From: Chitinispirillaceae bacterium
Lineage (GTDB): Bacteria > Fibrobacterota > Chitinivibrionia > Chitinivibrionales > Chitinispirillaceae
NCBI GenBank assembly: GCA_016929415.1
Contig: JAFGIW010000172.1
Span: forward strand, 49,866-113,865
Reading direction: 5' to 3'
DNA length: 64,000 nucleotides
A program made the position numbers and the translations under genes. The notes under the pieces are model-generated. The model searched no databases. It was not told the DNA's origin and was given only the letters and a program-made list of their open reading frames with translations. Positions 27,824 through 39,195 of this stretch are shown one piece after another; the stretch's first letter is position 1, and each line of letters starts with the position of its first letter.

Positions 27824-28954
27824 ATGGCACAACAAAAATCGCTGCACAGTATTTGCCGGTGGACCTTCAATCCCGGAAAAGGTGGATTCGTTCCCGGAAA
27901 TATCCGTGAAAAATGGAACTCGGAGCACCTTACCACCGTAAAAACGGTCAAACTTATCAAAGAAAAAATCGCTCCCCGTCTTCCCGGTAATGTCCAGCTC
28001 GGGTATGAAGTCCATTACAACAGTGAAATTGATGAAAGAACGGCTAAGGCCTTTGCCGATGCCCTGGTCAATGCGAAAATATCACTGGCCATGATCACCC
28101 CCGGAGCTCACTCTCATTTTGCCTATGGCGGTATCGCCTCGCTTGATAAAAAAGAAGTTGCCAAAGCACGCGACCTTGGTACAAAAACAGTCGACCTTGC
28201 CTACGGACCGCTTAAAAAAGCATGGCATAAAGACGTTCCGCCGACGTTGGTTCTCTGGAACGGTTCCTACGGATATGACCTCGCCTCCATAGGCGTCCGC
28301 ACGATGTATCAGACACTCAAAGAGAGCGTTGCCGAACTCTGCAAATACGAGGAAAAGGCCGGCGGAAAACTCTATATGGCTATCGAACCGAAACCAAACG
28401 AAGGGCATCCGGCGATGCTGCTCCCGACAGTCGCCAGCGCACTGATTTTCTGGCGGAAACTCGAGGAGGAATTCGGCGTCACCAGAGCAAAAAAAGGAAT
28501 CAATAAAGAATTCGGCCACACCGAGATGATCGGTCTCGATCTGGTCAACGACACCATCGAGGAACTCGACAGCGACGCCATGGTTCACATGCATCTTAAC
28601 AGTCAAGGTTACAACGACGGCATCATCCTCGGCGGCCCGGGGAAATACGACATTGACCACGGCACACGCATCAACGGGATGAACATTGCCGTTGCCGGAC
28701 TGATCCGCGCGGCGGGTTTCGCCCGCTGGAAAGGTCACGACATGCAGGCGCGCGCGTACGATAACGAGGTTCAGGGGATCGACCGGGTCGTCCGCAGCGT
28801 TCTTTCATGGGAAGCATGCGACAAAGCGGCCCGGCAGCTCGACGAGGCGCAACTTATGAAGCATCTGGCCAAGCGCGAAACCGCCTGCGCGGAAGACATG
28901 ATGCGGGCGGCCGTCGTCGATGCACAGAAGTTTTTCGATCAGATGTATAAGTAA
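27824..28954 (+). CDS. xylA: xylose isomerase-like TIM-barrel protein
   Basis: A 376-residue TIM-barrel protein with AAGGAG in front of the ATG. The metal-ligand motif AIEPKPNEG matches the xylose isomerase EPKPNEP loop, and HMHLNSQGYNDG replaces the usual metal-site segment. LVLWNGSYGYDL stands where classical enzymes have WGGREGxE. It is thus a divergent, short member of the family. It would convert D-xylose to D-xylulose for the kinase encoded just upstream. A strong terminator lies 23 bp after the stop. Context makes a xylose role likely, but another aldose or inosose substrate is possible. Confidence 0.78.
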   Translation: MAQQKSLHSICRWTFNPGKGGFVPGNIREKWNSEHLTTVKTVKLIKEKIAPRLPGNVQLGYEVHYNSEIDERTAKAFADALVNAKISLAMITPGAHSHFAYGGIASLDKKEVAKARDLGTKTVDLAYGPLKKAWHKDVPPTLVLWNGSYGYDLASIGVRTMYQTLKESVAELCKYEEKAGGKLYMAIEPKPNEGHPAMLLPTVASALIFWRKLEEEFGVTRAKKGINKEFGHTEMIGLDLVNDTIEELDSDAMVHMHLNSQGYNDGIILGGPGKYDIDHGTRINGMNIAVAGLIRAAGFARWKGHDMQARAYDNEVQGIDRVVRSVLSWEACDKAARQLDEAQLMKHLAKRETACAEDMMRAAVVDAQKFFDQMYK

Positions 28955-28976
28955 TCGGAAAGAGTATTTTCCGGCT

Positions 28977-29020
28977 GCATCCGTTACTGCAAAAGGGGAG
29001 TGGTAACGGATGCTTTTTTT
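28977..29020 (+). terminator. rho-independent terminator after xylA
   Basis: Perfect 11-bp stem GCATCCGTTAC (28977-28987) / GTAACGGATGC (29003-29013), followed directly by seven T residues. It ends the xylB-xylA transcript and separates it, at least partly, from the symporter gene. Confidence 0.9.
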
Positions 29021-29126
29021 ACTTACTTCATTACTCACTTTAATATATTTTCACTCACACAATACTCTTTTCCAAAAAAGGAAAAATCTCATCAAACGCA
29101 TTTCAATTTAAAGAAAGGATGATGTC

Positions 29127-30749
29127 ATGGAACATTTCGTAGTAGTGGACTGGGTAATCGTCTTTCTGTATTTTGTCGCTGTCGGCGGAATTGCTTTATG
29201 GGCAATGAAGCAGAAGCAGAAGACAGCCAATGATTACTTTCTCGCCAGCCGTCATATCGCCTGGTATATCCTCGGCGCATCCATATTGGCAAGCAATATC
29301 GGGTCGGAACATATCGTCGGTCTGGCAAGTACGGGTGTAAAAACCGGCGTTGCCTTCGGACAATACGAGCTTCACTCGTGGATAGTTCTCATTCTTGGGT
29401 GGGTTTTCGTACCGTTTTATCTGCGTTCAAAAGTTTTCACCATGCCGGAATTCCTCGAACTGCGCTTCAACTCGCAATCCCGCTGGTTTCTGTCGGTCAT
29501 GTCGCTGATCGCCTATGTGCTCACCAAGGTCTCGGTGACGGTATTTGCCGGCGCCGTCGTATTCGAGGCGCTCATGGGGATAGATTTCTGGGTCGGTGCT
29601 TTGATTATCGTCGTCCTGACGGGGATCTATACAGCCCTCGGTGGATTGAGGGCTGTCGTGTATACCGATGCAATGCATTCGGGGGTACTGATCATCGGCT
29701 CATTAGTAGTTACCTTAATTGGATTATCGAACGCAGGAGGATGGGCAAATGTGATTAATACGATTGATCCGACAAAACTGAATATGTTCCCGCCGCTCGA
29801 TTCCAACGCGCCCTGGCTCGGCCTTGTTCTGGCATCCCCTATCGTCGGAATCTGGTACTGGTGTACCGACCAATGCATCGTTCAAAGAACGCTAAGTGCA
29901 AAAAATGAAACCCACGCGCGGCGGGGGGCCATTTTTGCTGCTTATCTGAAAATGTTCCCGTTCTTTATTTTTCTTATTCCCGGCATTATTGCATTGGCGC
30001 TTGCATCTCAGGGCAAGCTTACCATTACCGATCCGAATAAAGTTTTTCCAACTATGGTTGCCGTGTTTCTTCCTGTCGGTATCCGTGGAATTGTTGCCGG
30101 TGGATTGCTGGCAGCACTGATGAGTTCGCTGGCCGCAGTTTTCAACGGCTGTTCCACGCTCTTTACCATGGACATCTATAGAAAAATCAAACCTCAAGCA
30201 CCGGAAAAAGAGCTTGTAATGACCGGCCGTATCGCTACAGCGATAGTGACTATACTGGGCATTATCTGGATTCCGATTCTTAAATCAATGTCAGGTTCAT
30301 TGTACGAATACCTGCAAAATGTCCAGGCATTCATTGCACCGCCGATCACCGCCACGTTCCTGCTGGGGATATTCTGGAAACGGATCAACGGCAAGGGTGC
30401 AATCAGCGCGCTGGTATGCGGATTCATACTCGGTATGACAAAACTCACGCTGGAGACATTGTTCAAAGATGCGGGAGGAATCATCGGAACGCTCGCAAAT
30501 TTCAATTTCCTCTATTTCGCGCCCTGTCTGTTCGCGTTCTGTGTGATTCTGCTGGTGGTCGTCAGTCTCTGTTCGGAAGTGCCGAGCGCCGAAAAAATCA
30601 AGGGGCTCTGTTTCGCATCGCTTACCGATGAGGACCGGAAGGCCACACGTGCCAGCTGGAACCATTGGGATGTCATCAATACCGTGATTATCATCGGCAT
30701 CGTCGTTGCTACGATGATCTATTTCTCGCCGCTGGGTATTGCGAAGTAA
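29127..30749 (+). CDS. sodium:solute symporter family transporter (sugar uptake)
   Basis: A 540-residue hydrophobic protein with about 13-14 membrane segments and the hallmarks of the SSS/SGLT family: NDYFLASRHIAWYILGASILASNIGSE-type N-terminus, GGLRAVVYTDAMH, and WYWCTDQCIVQR. It uses the sodium gradient to import a small solute. An AAAGGA site precedes the ATG at 29127. Because it follows the xylose-isomerase-like gene and shares the locus with a sugar repressor, a pentose or glucose-type substrate is likely. It may have its own promoter, since a terminator separates it from xylA. Confidence 0.88.
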   Translation: MEHFVVVDWVIVFLYFVAVGGIALWAMKQKQKTANDYFLASRHIAWYILGASILASNIGSEHIVGLASTGVKTGVAFGQYELHSWIVLILGWVFVPFYLRSKVFTMPEFLELRFNSQSRWFLSVMSLIAYVLTKVSVTVFAGAVVFEALMGIDFWVGALIIVVLTGIYTALGGLRAVVYTDAMHSGVLIIGSLVVTLIGLSNAGGWANVINTIDPTKLNMFPPLDSNAPWLGLVLASPIVGIWYWCTDQCIVQRTLSAKNETHARRGAIFAAYLKMFPFFIFLIPGIIALALASQGKLTITDPNKVFPTMVAVFLPVGIRGIVAGGLLAALMSSLAAVFNGCSTLFTMDIYRKIKPQAPEKELVMTGRIATAIVTILGIIWIPILKSMSGSLYEYLQNVQAFIAPPITATFLLGIFWKRINGKGAISALVCGFILGMTKLTLETLFKDAGGIIGTLANFNFLYFAPCLFAFCVILLVVVSLCSEVPSAEKIKGLCFASLTDEDRKATRASWNHWDVINTVIIIGIVVATMIYFSPLGIAK

Positions 30750-31133
30750 GGGACGAACAAATTGATGGATCGTATCTCAAGCCGACCGCCGCGATACGAT
30801 CCGTCCATCTGTTCCGTCAAGTTTCCGTAACACGTCCGTCATTCGAAAACTGCCGGGGGGAAAAAAAACGGCAGTTTTCATGCCGCATCACCACGGAGTC
30901 ACCTGTTACCAGACTCCATACTGAGTGGAAATCGTATTGCTTCTATTGAATCTCTCATGATATAATCCCCGCTGAAAATTGCTTAAAATAAAAAAGTATC
31001 ATTTCTCGTATCCAGATACTATTTTAATAATGCTTCTCATTCATGGCCGATTCTGATCCGGAATAGGGTCTTTTCAGTTTCGGTGAAACCCAAAACCGAG
31101 GGCTGTTGGGACGTTACTCATGAGGTAAATTGC
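30750..31133. other. intergenic region with two hairpins
   Basis: 384 bp. Besides the terminator at 30846-30878 there is an earlier stem GGATCGTATC (30767-30776) / GATACGATCC (30793-30802) without a T-run, which may stabilise the 3' end of the symporter transcript. No other gene is apparent. Confidence 0.5.
30846..30878 (+). terminator. rho-independent terminator after the symporter gene
   Basis: Ten-bp stem AAAACTGCCG (30846-30855) / CGGCAGTTTT (30869-30878) with a 13-nt purine loop and a terminal T-tract of four. A symmetrical A/T end means it may work on both strands. Confidence 0.7.
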
Positions 31134-31883
31134 ATGTCGGTCTATCTTAAAGTGTTACCTGCGGTTTTGCTTGATCCGGATGTTCTGCTTATACTTGGCC
31201 GGAAAATCTGTTCGATCGTTCGTGAAACGCTTATTCTTGACCGCAGAATGGAAGACATCTGCAATGCGATCGAACGCGAAGGCCGTACATTAAGTGAGGT
31301 TCTCGATCGAATGACGGCTTCCCCGTTTGCCGCAGACCTTGATGAAGCCGCACTTGCCTGTGAAAAAGCGTGCTCATTGCTGAAAGCGGGGATTCAGCTC
31401 AACCTCCTTGTTTCCGATTCAGAGCGGGGAATACAGGCATTCCTGCTTTATAATGCAATTGAGAATCAGGGCAAATATATTCAAAAAGACGGTTACCAAC
31501 CGGGAGACCGAATCAGCACTATTATTGTCAATCTGGAATCAGATCAGATGCAGCAGGCGCTGCTTTCACTGAATTTATACCCGTTTTTCGAGGATCTGAA
31601 GGAGACTTACGGACGGTTTGAAACCATCCAATTGGAAAATACACTTTTTCCCAAAACAGAACAGCTCCCGACACTCCGATCAACGGTTGCCCTTTATGGA
31701 ATGCTGGTTGATACGCTGATCGCCAATGTACGGTTTGAAAATTATCAATTGCTTCACCGGGTAGAGACAGTACTTATCCGCATAGAGACAGTTGTCGCCG
31801 AAGCTACCGAGACAATAGTTCAACGGCATATAGAACTCAATGACGCCATCGCAGGCGTTAAACCGGAGCCGTCGATGGCGTAA
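31134..31883 (+). CDS. hypothetical helical cytoplasmic protein
   Basis: The start at 31134 (MSVYLKVLPAVLL) is chosen because GAGG lies 9 bp upstream; an in-frame GTG at 31083 is weaker. The 250-residue product has no signal peptide, membrane segment or cysteine motif. It is mostly helical, with amphipathic stretches and a final helix rich in I/V/E (VETVLIRIETVVAEATETIV). I do not recognise a family. Codon use and the ribosome binding site support a real gene. It is followed by a small zinc-ribbon gene on the opposite strand, so no operon is evident. Confidence 0.6.
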   Translation: MSVYLKVLPAVLLDPDVLLILGRKICSIVRETLILDRRMEDICNAIEREGRTLSEVLDRMTASPFAADLDEAALACEKACSLLKAGIQLNLLVSDSERGIQAFLLYNAIENQGKYIQKDGYQPGDRISTIIVNLESDQMQQALLSLNLYPFFEDLKETYGRFETIQLENTLFPKTEQLPTLRSTVALYGMLVDTLIANVRFENYQLLHRVETVLIRIETVVAEATETIVQRHIELNDAIAGVKPEPSMA

Positions 31884-31964
31884 AGGCTGTTCTCTCCCGG
31901 AATTTACTATTTTCCCGGCAAATGCGCGTCCGCTGCAGAGGAAAAATTCACACGCTTAACCCGA

Positions 31965-32249
31965 TCAGTCCCAATCGAGGGGGGATTGTAACGATTCATC
32001 GGGCTGTGCGTCGGTAGTTTCCTTCGCGACCTTGAATTTCATTTCGATTTCCGCCTTGCGTTTTGCCTCTTCCTCTTTCGCTTTCTTCATTTTGTCATCC
32101 CAAGCGGTACCCTTCTGCCGTGCTTTCATAAAATCTTCGAAATTCGATCTCTGATGATCTGCAGATTTCTGGTCAACCACTTTACCGCTCGCAGGATCGA
32201 TCCATAGGGTTCCCTTACATAATGGGCATCTGATTTCAAAAAGACTCAT
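31965..32249 (-). CDS. small zinc-ribbon/charged-helix protein
   Basis: 94 residues: an N-terminal CPLC half zinc-binding motif (FEIRCPLCKGTLWIDPASGKVV), then a long lysine/glutamate-rich helix (KKAKEEEAKRKAEIEMKFK) and a terminal DWD. GGAG precedes the ATG at 6 bp. Only one CxxC is present, so if zinc is bound it would need dimerisation or other ligands. Small proteins of this build occur in several phyla as uncharacterised conserved genes. Function unknown. Confidence 0.65.
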   Translation of the reverse strand: MSLFEIRCPLCKGTLWIDPASGKVVDQKSADHQRSNFEDFMKARQKGTAWDDKMKKAKEEEAKRKAEIEMKFKVAKETTDAQPDESLQSPLDWD

Positions 32250-32342
32250 ACCTGCTCCGATTCATTTTTGGGTCCTTTTTGGGAAAAAAACTATTGTGTC
32301 TTTTCCCCTTTTTAACACCCGAACACTGCAACTTTTAAAAAA

Positions 32343-33329
32343 ATGCGCTTCTCTTACATTTTCTTAAATATATATTTCAAATATATGATGAAACTACTGT
32401 CTCACCAGTGTTGTTGCTCTGATCATAAGTCTTTCAGATTTTTGTGGATTGTTGTCAGTTTCCTTTTCTATCTCGTACCTGTCGTATTGTTTGCCGATCA
32501 AAACACCTATATCGGTATTAAACGGTTTTCCATTTCCTCCCCTGCGATGAACTATTATCAATCGATTGATGTCCTGCTTTTCCAACGATTGAATTTCGAA
32601 TTGCTCCCACAGGGAATCAAACCGATCCTTCTCGGTGATTCATTACCTCCAAAGTGTGTAGCCATTGTGAGTGGGTCTATTGAAATTATCGATAGCCTGC
32701 CCTATCTCAGATTTAAAATCAGCGGAAGCGGTCCGAGTGAGAAGGAGGAAGAGACGAAGCAACTATCGCTCAACGACCAGCCGGTAGATGCCATTGTTGA
32801 TATACTTGTCTTGAAAACACGTCATTTCCTCGAACAAAACATTACCGGAAAACTGCGTATCAGTTCGACTCCTCTTGATTGCGATATTTTTCTGGATGGG
32901 ATTAAAATCGGTACAACGCCGGTAGAACTGGACCTCGAACAAGGCAAGTATGCTGTGCTGTTACATCGCACCTATTTTTCTCCTTTCAAAGATTCCGCAG
33001 TTGTTCTACCCGGCCGTGAGACAACCCTTTCCGCATCCATGTGGTTCCAAGGTCATAATATTAAACCGTGGGTGATTACCGCCGCTCTCTTCACCGGATG
33101 CGCGATTGCCGCCCAGGTGGTCGAATCACAATTCAAGGAGGACTACCTCGCCCTCGGTTCTGGAACAGAAAAAAATAAGTTTGATCAGTTTTTTAAGCGG
33201 TATCAAGCTGCCAATGCTGTAAAAATCAGCCTCTTAATTCCGGTGGCAACGACATGGACGATATCCGCCTATCATTTTTTCCAAAACAGGGCACTGAAGA
33301 AGGAAATTTACGGCGAAGCGATGAAGTAA
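32343..33329 (+). CDS. PEGA-domain membrane or secreted protein
   Basis: A 328-residue protein with an N-terminal hydrophobic segment that can act as signal peptide (WIVVSFLFYLVPVVLFA before DQN). A mixed domain (about 60-165) follows, with a PEGA domain at about 170-235 (GKLRISSTPLDCDIFLDGIKIGTTP) and a second hydrophobic stretch near 240-258. PEGA domains are surface or periplasmic beta-sandwiches. The start is uncertain: ATGs occur at 32343, 32382 and 32385, and none has a good ribosome binding site. It precedes a FecR/PEGA/TPR gene, so the two may form a cell-envelope module. Confidence 0.7.
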   Translation: MRFSYIFLNIYFKYMMKLLSHQCCCSDHKSFRFLWIVVSFLFYLVPVVLFADQNTYIGIKRFSISSPAMNYYQSIDVLLFQRLNFELLPQGIKPILLGDSLPPKCVAIVSGSIEIIDSLPYLRFKISGSGPSEKEEETKQLSLNDQPVDAIVDILVLKTRHFLEQNITGKLRISSTPLDCDIFLDGIKIGTTPVELDLEQGKYAVLLHRTYFSPFKDSAVVLPGRETTLSASMWFQGHNIKPWVITAALFTGCAIAAQVVESQFKEDYLALGSGTEKNKFDQFFKRYQAANAVKISLLIPVATTWTISAYHFFQNRALKKEIYGEAMK

Positions 33330-33500
33330 TAACAAAATAAATGATTTTTATTTCAAATTCATTGCTGAATTTCGAATAAATTTTGAACTTTTTCGTCTCT
33401 TTTAAACAACTTATTATAGGAATTGATCAAAAGAGATGTTGTTAAGAGGTCGTTCAAGCCGAATAAGGCGGTTTTTATTCAAACGAAGAGAATTCACCCC

Positions 33501-35432
33501 ATGAACTGCCAATACGTACAAACCAATATTCAATCCTTCATCGATCAGACAATGGATTTTAATCATACCGAACTGATCGAAGAGCATCTGCATGAGTGCG
33601 CGGCCTGTTCAAGGGAATATCAGTCGTATAAAAAATTAATCGCTGCACTCAACGAAGCAGACTATCCGAAATTGAATGACCAACAGTGGCAGGCAATCCA
33701 TAGTTCAATTATTGCGGCTGTTTCTTCACCGCCTCAGAAGAAACCAGTAATTCTCAGCATACCGGTTTTCACCCTGTTTAATTCCAGGTATTTCCCGGTA
33801 AGCGCCCTTGCCGCTCTTATCGTCGTGGCACTGATCTCCCTTGCCTTCCTGTTCCCCGGACATCTTCGGAATCAGGAGATGCTTGGTTTCAACAGCGAAA
33901 TATATCCCAAAGTCGTTGCGATCAACGGCAGCGGCAATGCTTTTTCAATGGATGTCGAACCAGGCAACACAACTTCCCGTGTCCCTGTATATAGTGATCT
34001 GACGATCCCTCCGGGCCGTTCAATTGAAACCGATCATAATGCCTCGTTACAGATTCAGGTGGATAAGCGCAGCACCATCCAAGTCGGTCGCAATTCGAAT
34101 TTCAGCGTTGCCGCCTGTGCCCCGAAGAAGACCGTACTCAAGCTGACAAATGGAGACCTCGCCGCGCAGGTCGGCAAACGGACCCCCGATCAGCTTTTCA
34201 GGATCGAGACGCCCAATGCATTCTGTGAAGTAATCGGCACGCGTTTCAATGTAACAACGCAGCACGACGAATTCCGCGACCGGTTTATCACCTCACTTAC
34301 CGTTCAGGAAGGGACCGTCCAGTTCGGTTCCGCCGATGCCCGGCTGTACGTAGAAGCGGGTCATTCAGTTGCCATCTTCGGCGACAGCCTTGGAATCCCG
34401 ACCTTAAGCAACGATCCCCTTATTCGCCAATTGCAGCAGGAACCCGGCAGGGGCCTGTTTACCATCACATCCAAACCATTGGAAGCATTAGTCCTCATTG
34501 ACGGCATACCGTCCGGTTTTACCCCTCTCTCAGGCACAGCCCCATTCGGTAAACATACCGTTACTTGCCTGAAGAAAGGGTTTTCACGATGGACAGGCGC
34601 CTTTGAGGTCGAAGCACATACAAAAGCCACCCTGAAGTTTTCGCTCTCGACTGACCCGCATTCGCAAAACAACACCACTACCATGCTTGCCGCCAACACT
34701 ACGCTGGATGATCCGCTCCTTCTCAGTGCAACCGAACTGATGATTGCCGGAAACTACGAAAAAGCCCTTGTTTCCCTCAGTAAGCTTTACAACAATACCT
34801 CCATTCCGCCAGCAATTCGGGCATCAGCGCTCAACAAAGCGAGTACCTGTCACAAGTACCTGCGAAATTATACCGCCGCCATTACGATGCTGCAACGGAT
34901 TATAGAGGGTGACTTCTCAAACGATGAGCGCGGGAATGCCCTTTTTGAACGTGCGACGATCTATCAAACATTACTTCATGATGCGAAAAATGCCCTCAAT
35001 GATTTCCGCCGATATACACAAGAGTTCCGTGACGGTATATGGGCTAAAGAGGCATTCTTCTCATCGGCCGAGCTGCTGTACCTGAGGCAGGATTACAACC
35101 GTGCAGCCGGGGAGTATCTGAATTACTGCGACATCGCGGGCAAAACTTCACGGTGCGAAAACGCCCTGTATCGAGTGGCGATTATTTACTCAAATAACCT
35201 TTCCGATCCTAAACGTGCAGTAAATACCTTTACACGCCTTCTTCTGGAATTTCCGCAGACAAATTTTGCGGAAGACGCTGTGTTCTGGAGTGCCGATTGC
35301 CTGCTCCGTATGGGAACCACCAATCGTGCAATCCATGAATTTAACAGATATATTCAGCGGTATCCCAGCGGAAAATGGCTGACCGAAGCAAAGACACGCC
35401 TGAAAAGAATCGAAACCGCAGAGGTACGCTAG
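33501..35432 (+). CDS. anti-sigma-type zinc finger, FecR, PEGA and TPR multidomain protein
   Basis: Start at 33501 (MNCQYVQTNI); in-frame upstream sequence lacks coding features. Domains in order: zinc-binding anti-sigma finger (C3, H29xxxC33xxC36), a membrane segment (about 96-116, FPVSALAALIVVALISLAFLF), a FecR-type domain (about 170-290, IETPNAFCEVIGTRFNV), a PEGA domain (about 325-385, ALVLIDGIPSGFTPL) and a TPR array to the end. The cytoplasmic finger would bind a sigma factor and the periplasmic part would sense or organise. No sigma-factor gene is adjacent. The PKD lipoprotein gene begins at its last base, so the two are translationally coupled. Confidence 0.8.
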   Translation: MNCQYVQTNIQSFIDQTMDFNHTELIEEHLHECAACSREYQSYKKLIAALNEADYPKLNDQQWQAIHSSIIAAVSSPPQKKPVILSIPVFTLFNSRYFPVSALAALIVVALISLAFLFPGHLRNQEMLGFNSEIYPKVVAINGSGNAFSMDVEPGNTTSRVPVYSDLTIPPGRSIETDHNASLQIQVDKRSTIQVGRNSNFSVAACAPKKTVLKLTNGDLAAQVGKRTPDQLFRIETPNAFCEVIGTRFNVTTQHDEFRDRFITSLTVQEGTVQFGSADARLYVEAGHSVAIFGDSLGIPTLSNDPLIRQLQQEPGRGLFTITSKPLEALVLIDGIPSGFTPLSGTAPFGKHTVTCLKKGFSRWTGAFEVEAHTKATLKFSLSTDPHSQNNTTTMLAANTTLDDPLLLSATELMIAGNYEKALVSLSKLYNNTSIPPAIRASALNKASTCHKYLRNYTAAITMLQRIIEGDFSNDERGNALFERATIYQTLLHDAKNALNDFRRYTQEFRDGIWAKEAFFSSAELLYLRQDYNRAAGEYLNYCDIAGKTSRCENALYRVAIIYSNNLSDPKRAVNTFTRLLLEFPQTNFAEDAVFWSADCLLRMGTTNRAIHEFNRYIQRYPSGKWLTEAKTRLKRIETAEVR

Positions 35433-36799
35433 TGTACTGCGGGAAGCACCTCCTTCCTACGCTCCTTTTACTCATCACGTTTTGTGCGCTGCATGAGAAT
35501 CCCTTCGATCCGGATAGTCCCTATAACAAACCACCGGTCTTGTCAGTCAATGTGTACAAAATCGATTCAACTGAAATACAGAAAGATTCTGCCTCCGCTA
35601 TCGCACCTTTCACCCTATACATTACCGCCTCCTCACACGATCATTTCAATACAGCGGAAACATTGCCGGTCATATTCGAACATTCCTTTGAAAATATAAC
35701 CATATCAGACACTATTAACGATACGACTATTAGATTCATCGATGGAGGCAGGCATGTAATTAGGTTCGAATCCCGGTCATATTACGGAGCGACGTCAAGC
35801 CGTGAAATAGCGCTAATGATCGATGCCAGGAGTCCACCCTCCATCAAAGAGATCACAGCGTATCGCGACACACTTCCTCTGCATCCGCCATTGGATTACC
35901 GTGGCTTGACACAATTGAATGTGACCGTGGTTGACACCAACTTTCTTGCCGACTCGATTTTTTATATAAGCACCTACATCGGCGAGCCGCTTAGACATAA
36001 GCTGGAAACCGATAGTATGGGACTATGCCATGATTCGGGGATATTCAATTTCTCTTTTAACGTCCCTGATACTTCCCATGAGGATATCTATCATCGGGTT
36101 AAAATTTATATTGTTGACGGTCTCAAACGCAGTAGCGATACCGAATATGTGATTACTTTTATAGATACAATGCAGTATTTCAGGGGTTTTCCTCCACATA
36201 TTGATAGTATTTACATCCTCAATGAAGACCCTATTCTCGTTGAAGACCGGCCTATATGTTTCGGTGTCAAAGCAAGCGATCCCGCCGATCCTAATCCTAA
36301 TGATGATGACACCACCAGGCATACGACGGACAACAGTTTTATAACTTTCTTCTGGGACTTCGGAAATGGCATCCAATCAACAAAGGAGCAGCCCTGCGTG
36401 ACTTTCCAACAACCCGATAGCTATACGGTTATAGTCACGGCGACCGACGATTCTTCAAATTCTTATACGGATTCGATCATCGTCGACATTAAATCAGGAG
36501 GAGTGATAAAACCCCGATTTACCAATTTTTCCGTTACTTATCAATCAGCAGTTGCGCCGTGCACCATTTATGTTTCCGTAACCGCAGGCGATGATGACGG
36601 ATATGTCAAATCACTTGATTTTATATTCGATCGATGGCTCTATATTGATTCATATAAGGTTACTGATTTGAGATATGTTTTAGGGGAAAAAAAGGTGTAT
36701 GATCTATATTTCTTTGCTACCGACAATGAAGGCAATAAATGCGATACCAGTTTCACCATCGACCTTACCGCCGCTCATAATAAAAATTTTTCTCCCTGA
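35432..36799 (+). CDS. PKD-domain lipoprotein
   Basis: The GTG start at 35432 overlaps the preceding TAG by one base. A hydrophobic stretch (LLPTLLLLITFC) leads to a cysteine followed by ALHENPFDPDSPYNKPP. The C...NPFDPD sequence is typical of surface lipoproteins in this kind of bacterium, although the lipobox (ITFC) is imperfect. Ig-like beta domains follow, with a clear PKD domain near 300-375 (TFFWDFGNGIQ, SYTVIVTATDD). No catalytic motif is visible. It is probably an adhesion or scaffold component exported with the FecR/TPR protein encoded immediately upstream. Confidence 0.75.
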   Translation: MYCGKHLLPTLLLLITFCALHENPFDPDSPYNKPPVLSVNVYKIDSTEIQKDSASAIAPFTLYITASSHDHFNTAETLPVIFEHSFENITISDTINDTTIRFIDGGRHVIRFESRSYYGATSSREIALMIDARSPPSIKEITAYRDTLPLHPPLDYRGLTQLNVTVVDTNFLADSIFYISTYIGEPLRHKLETDSMGLCHDSGIFNFSFNVPDTSHEDIYHRVKIYIVDGLKRSSDTEYVITFIDTMQYFRGFPPHIDSIYILNEDPILVEDRPICFGVKASDPADPNPNDDDTTRHTTDNSFITFFWDFGNGIQSTKEQPCVTFQQPDSYTVIVTATDDSSNSYTDSIIVDIKSGGVIKPRFTNFSVTYQSAVAPCTIYVSVTAGDDDGYVKSLDFIFDRWLYIDSYKVTDLRYVLGEKKVYDLYFFATDNEGNKCDTSFTIDLTAAHNKNFSP

Positions 36800-36954
36800 T
36801 TTTTTTCTGAACTTTCTTCTATCCGGAAATAACTTATAAGTTGAATTTTGAGCAGGAAGTATCTCGTTATAGTGATATAAAGTTCTGTTGATCCATAAAT
36901 TTCAGTGCATGCGAGTCGGATTTCACTCCAACCTCGCATTCGTTCACTGCAGGC

Positions 36955-36988
36955 AAACTCCGCCACCCTCCCACGGCGGAGTTTTTTT
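36955..36988 (+). terminator. rho-independent terminator
   Basis: Perfect 10-bp stem AAACTCCGCC (36955-36964) / GGCGGAGTTT (36975-36984) with a T-tract through 36988. It lies 155 bp after the PKD lipoprotein gene, and no gene intervenes. Confidence 0.85.
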
Positions 36989-37241
36989 ATCCTGAATCCG
37001 ACCGACAATCGCGTTAAACAGCACAATTCGTCATCCGTGTAGCGGCCGTTTCCGACATGAAGCGTCCGGAACATACCTTATAACGAGAAGATACAGTTGA
37101 AGCAATTCGTAAAAAAGCAGGAATGAAATAAATTCTGGTCGCTGACGCTGAAAAAATCTCTCACGTAATTTAATAATAATAGTATATTTCCTACCGTAGA
37201 AACTCAAAGCGAAACAATGGTGTTCCACCGGATCAATGAAG

Positions 37242-37279
37242 ATACCCGGCCTTGTGATGAAAGGCAGGGTATTTTTTTT
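37242..37279 (+). terminator. terminator-like hairpin just upstream of nfnA (possible attenuator)
   Basis: Stem ATACCCGGCCT (37242-37252) / AGGCAGGGTAT (37262-37272), one mismatch in 11 bp, followed by eight T residues (37272-37279). The AAGGAG ribosome binding site of nfnA follows about 25 bp later. In this position it can only terminate a transcript that began upstream in the leader. Confidence 0.65.
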
Positions 37280-37317
37280 AAAGGCGGCGGGCAGGTATCG
37301 CAGCACAAGGAGTAACC

Positions 37318-39128
<1,811 letters not shown>

Positions 39129-39195
39129 CTGTTTATTGTCGGATGACATATTGTTACACTTTTTTAATCATCAATATCTTTCATAAGGAGCATTT

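Larger units (their letters stand above)
36800..37317. other. intergenic region with two terminators and a possible leader
   Basis: 518 bp. It holds a smaller stem ATGCGAG (36909-36915) / CTCGCAT (36933-36939), a strong terminator at 36955-36988, an A/T-rich promoter-like stretch ending TATATT near 37183, and a second terminator hairpin only 39 bp before the nfnA start. No protein gene is convincing on either strand. The second hairpin implies either a short RNA or transcription attenuation ahead of nfnA. Confidence 0.5.

Noticed and set aside
37031..37306. 91-codon minus-strand frame in the nfnA leader
   Set aside because: It runs antisense through a terminator hairpin, with no plausible start signal.
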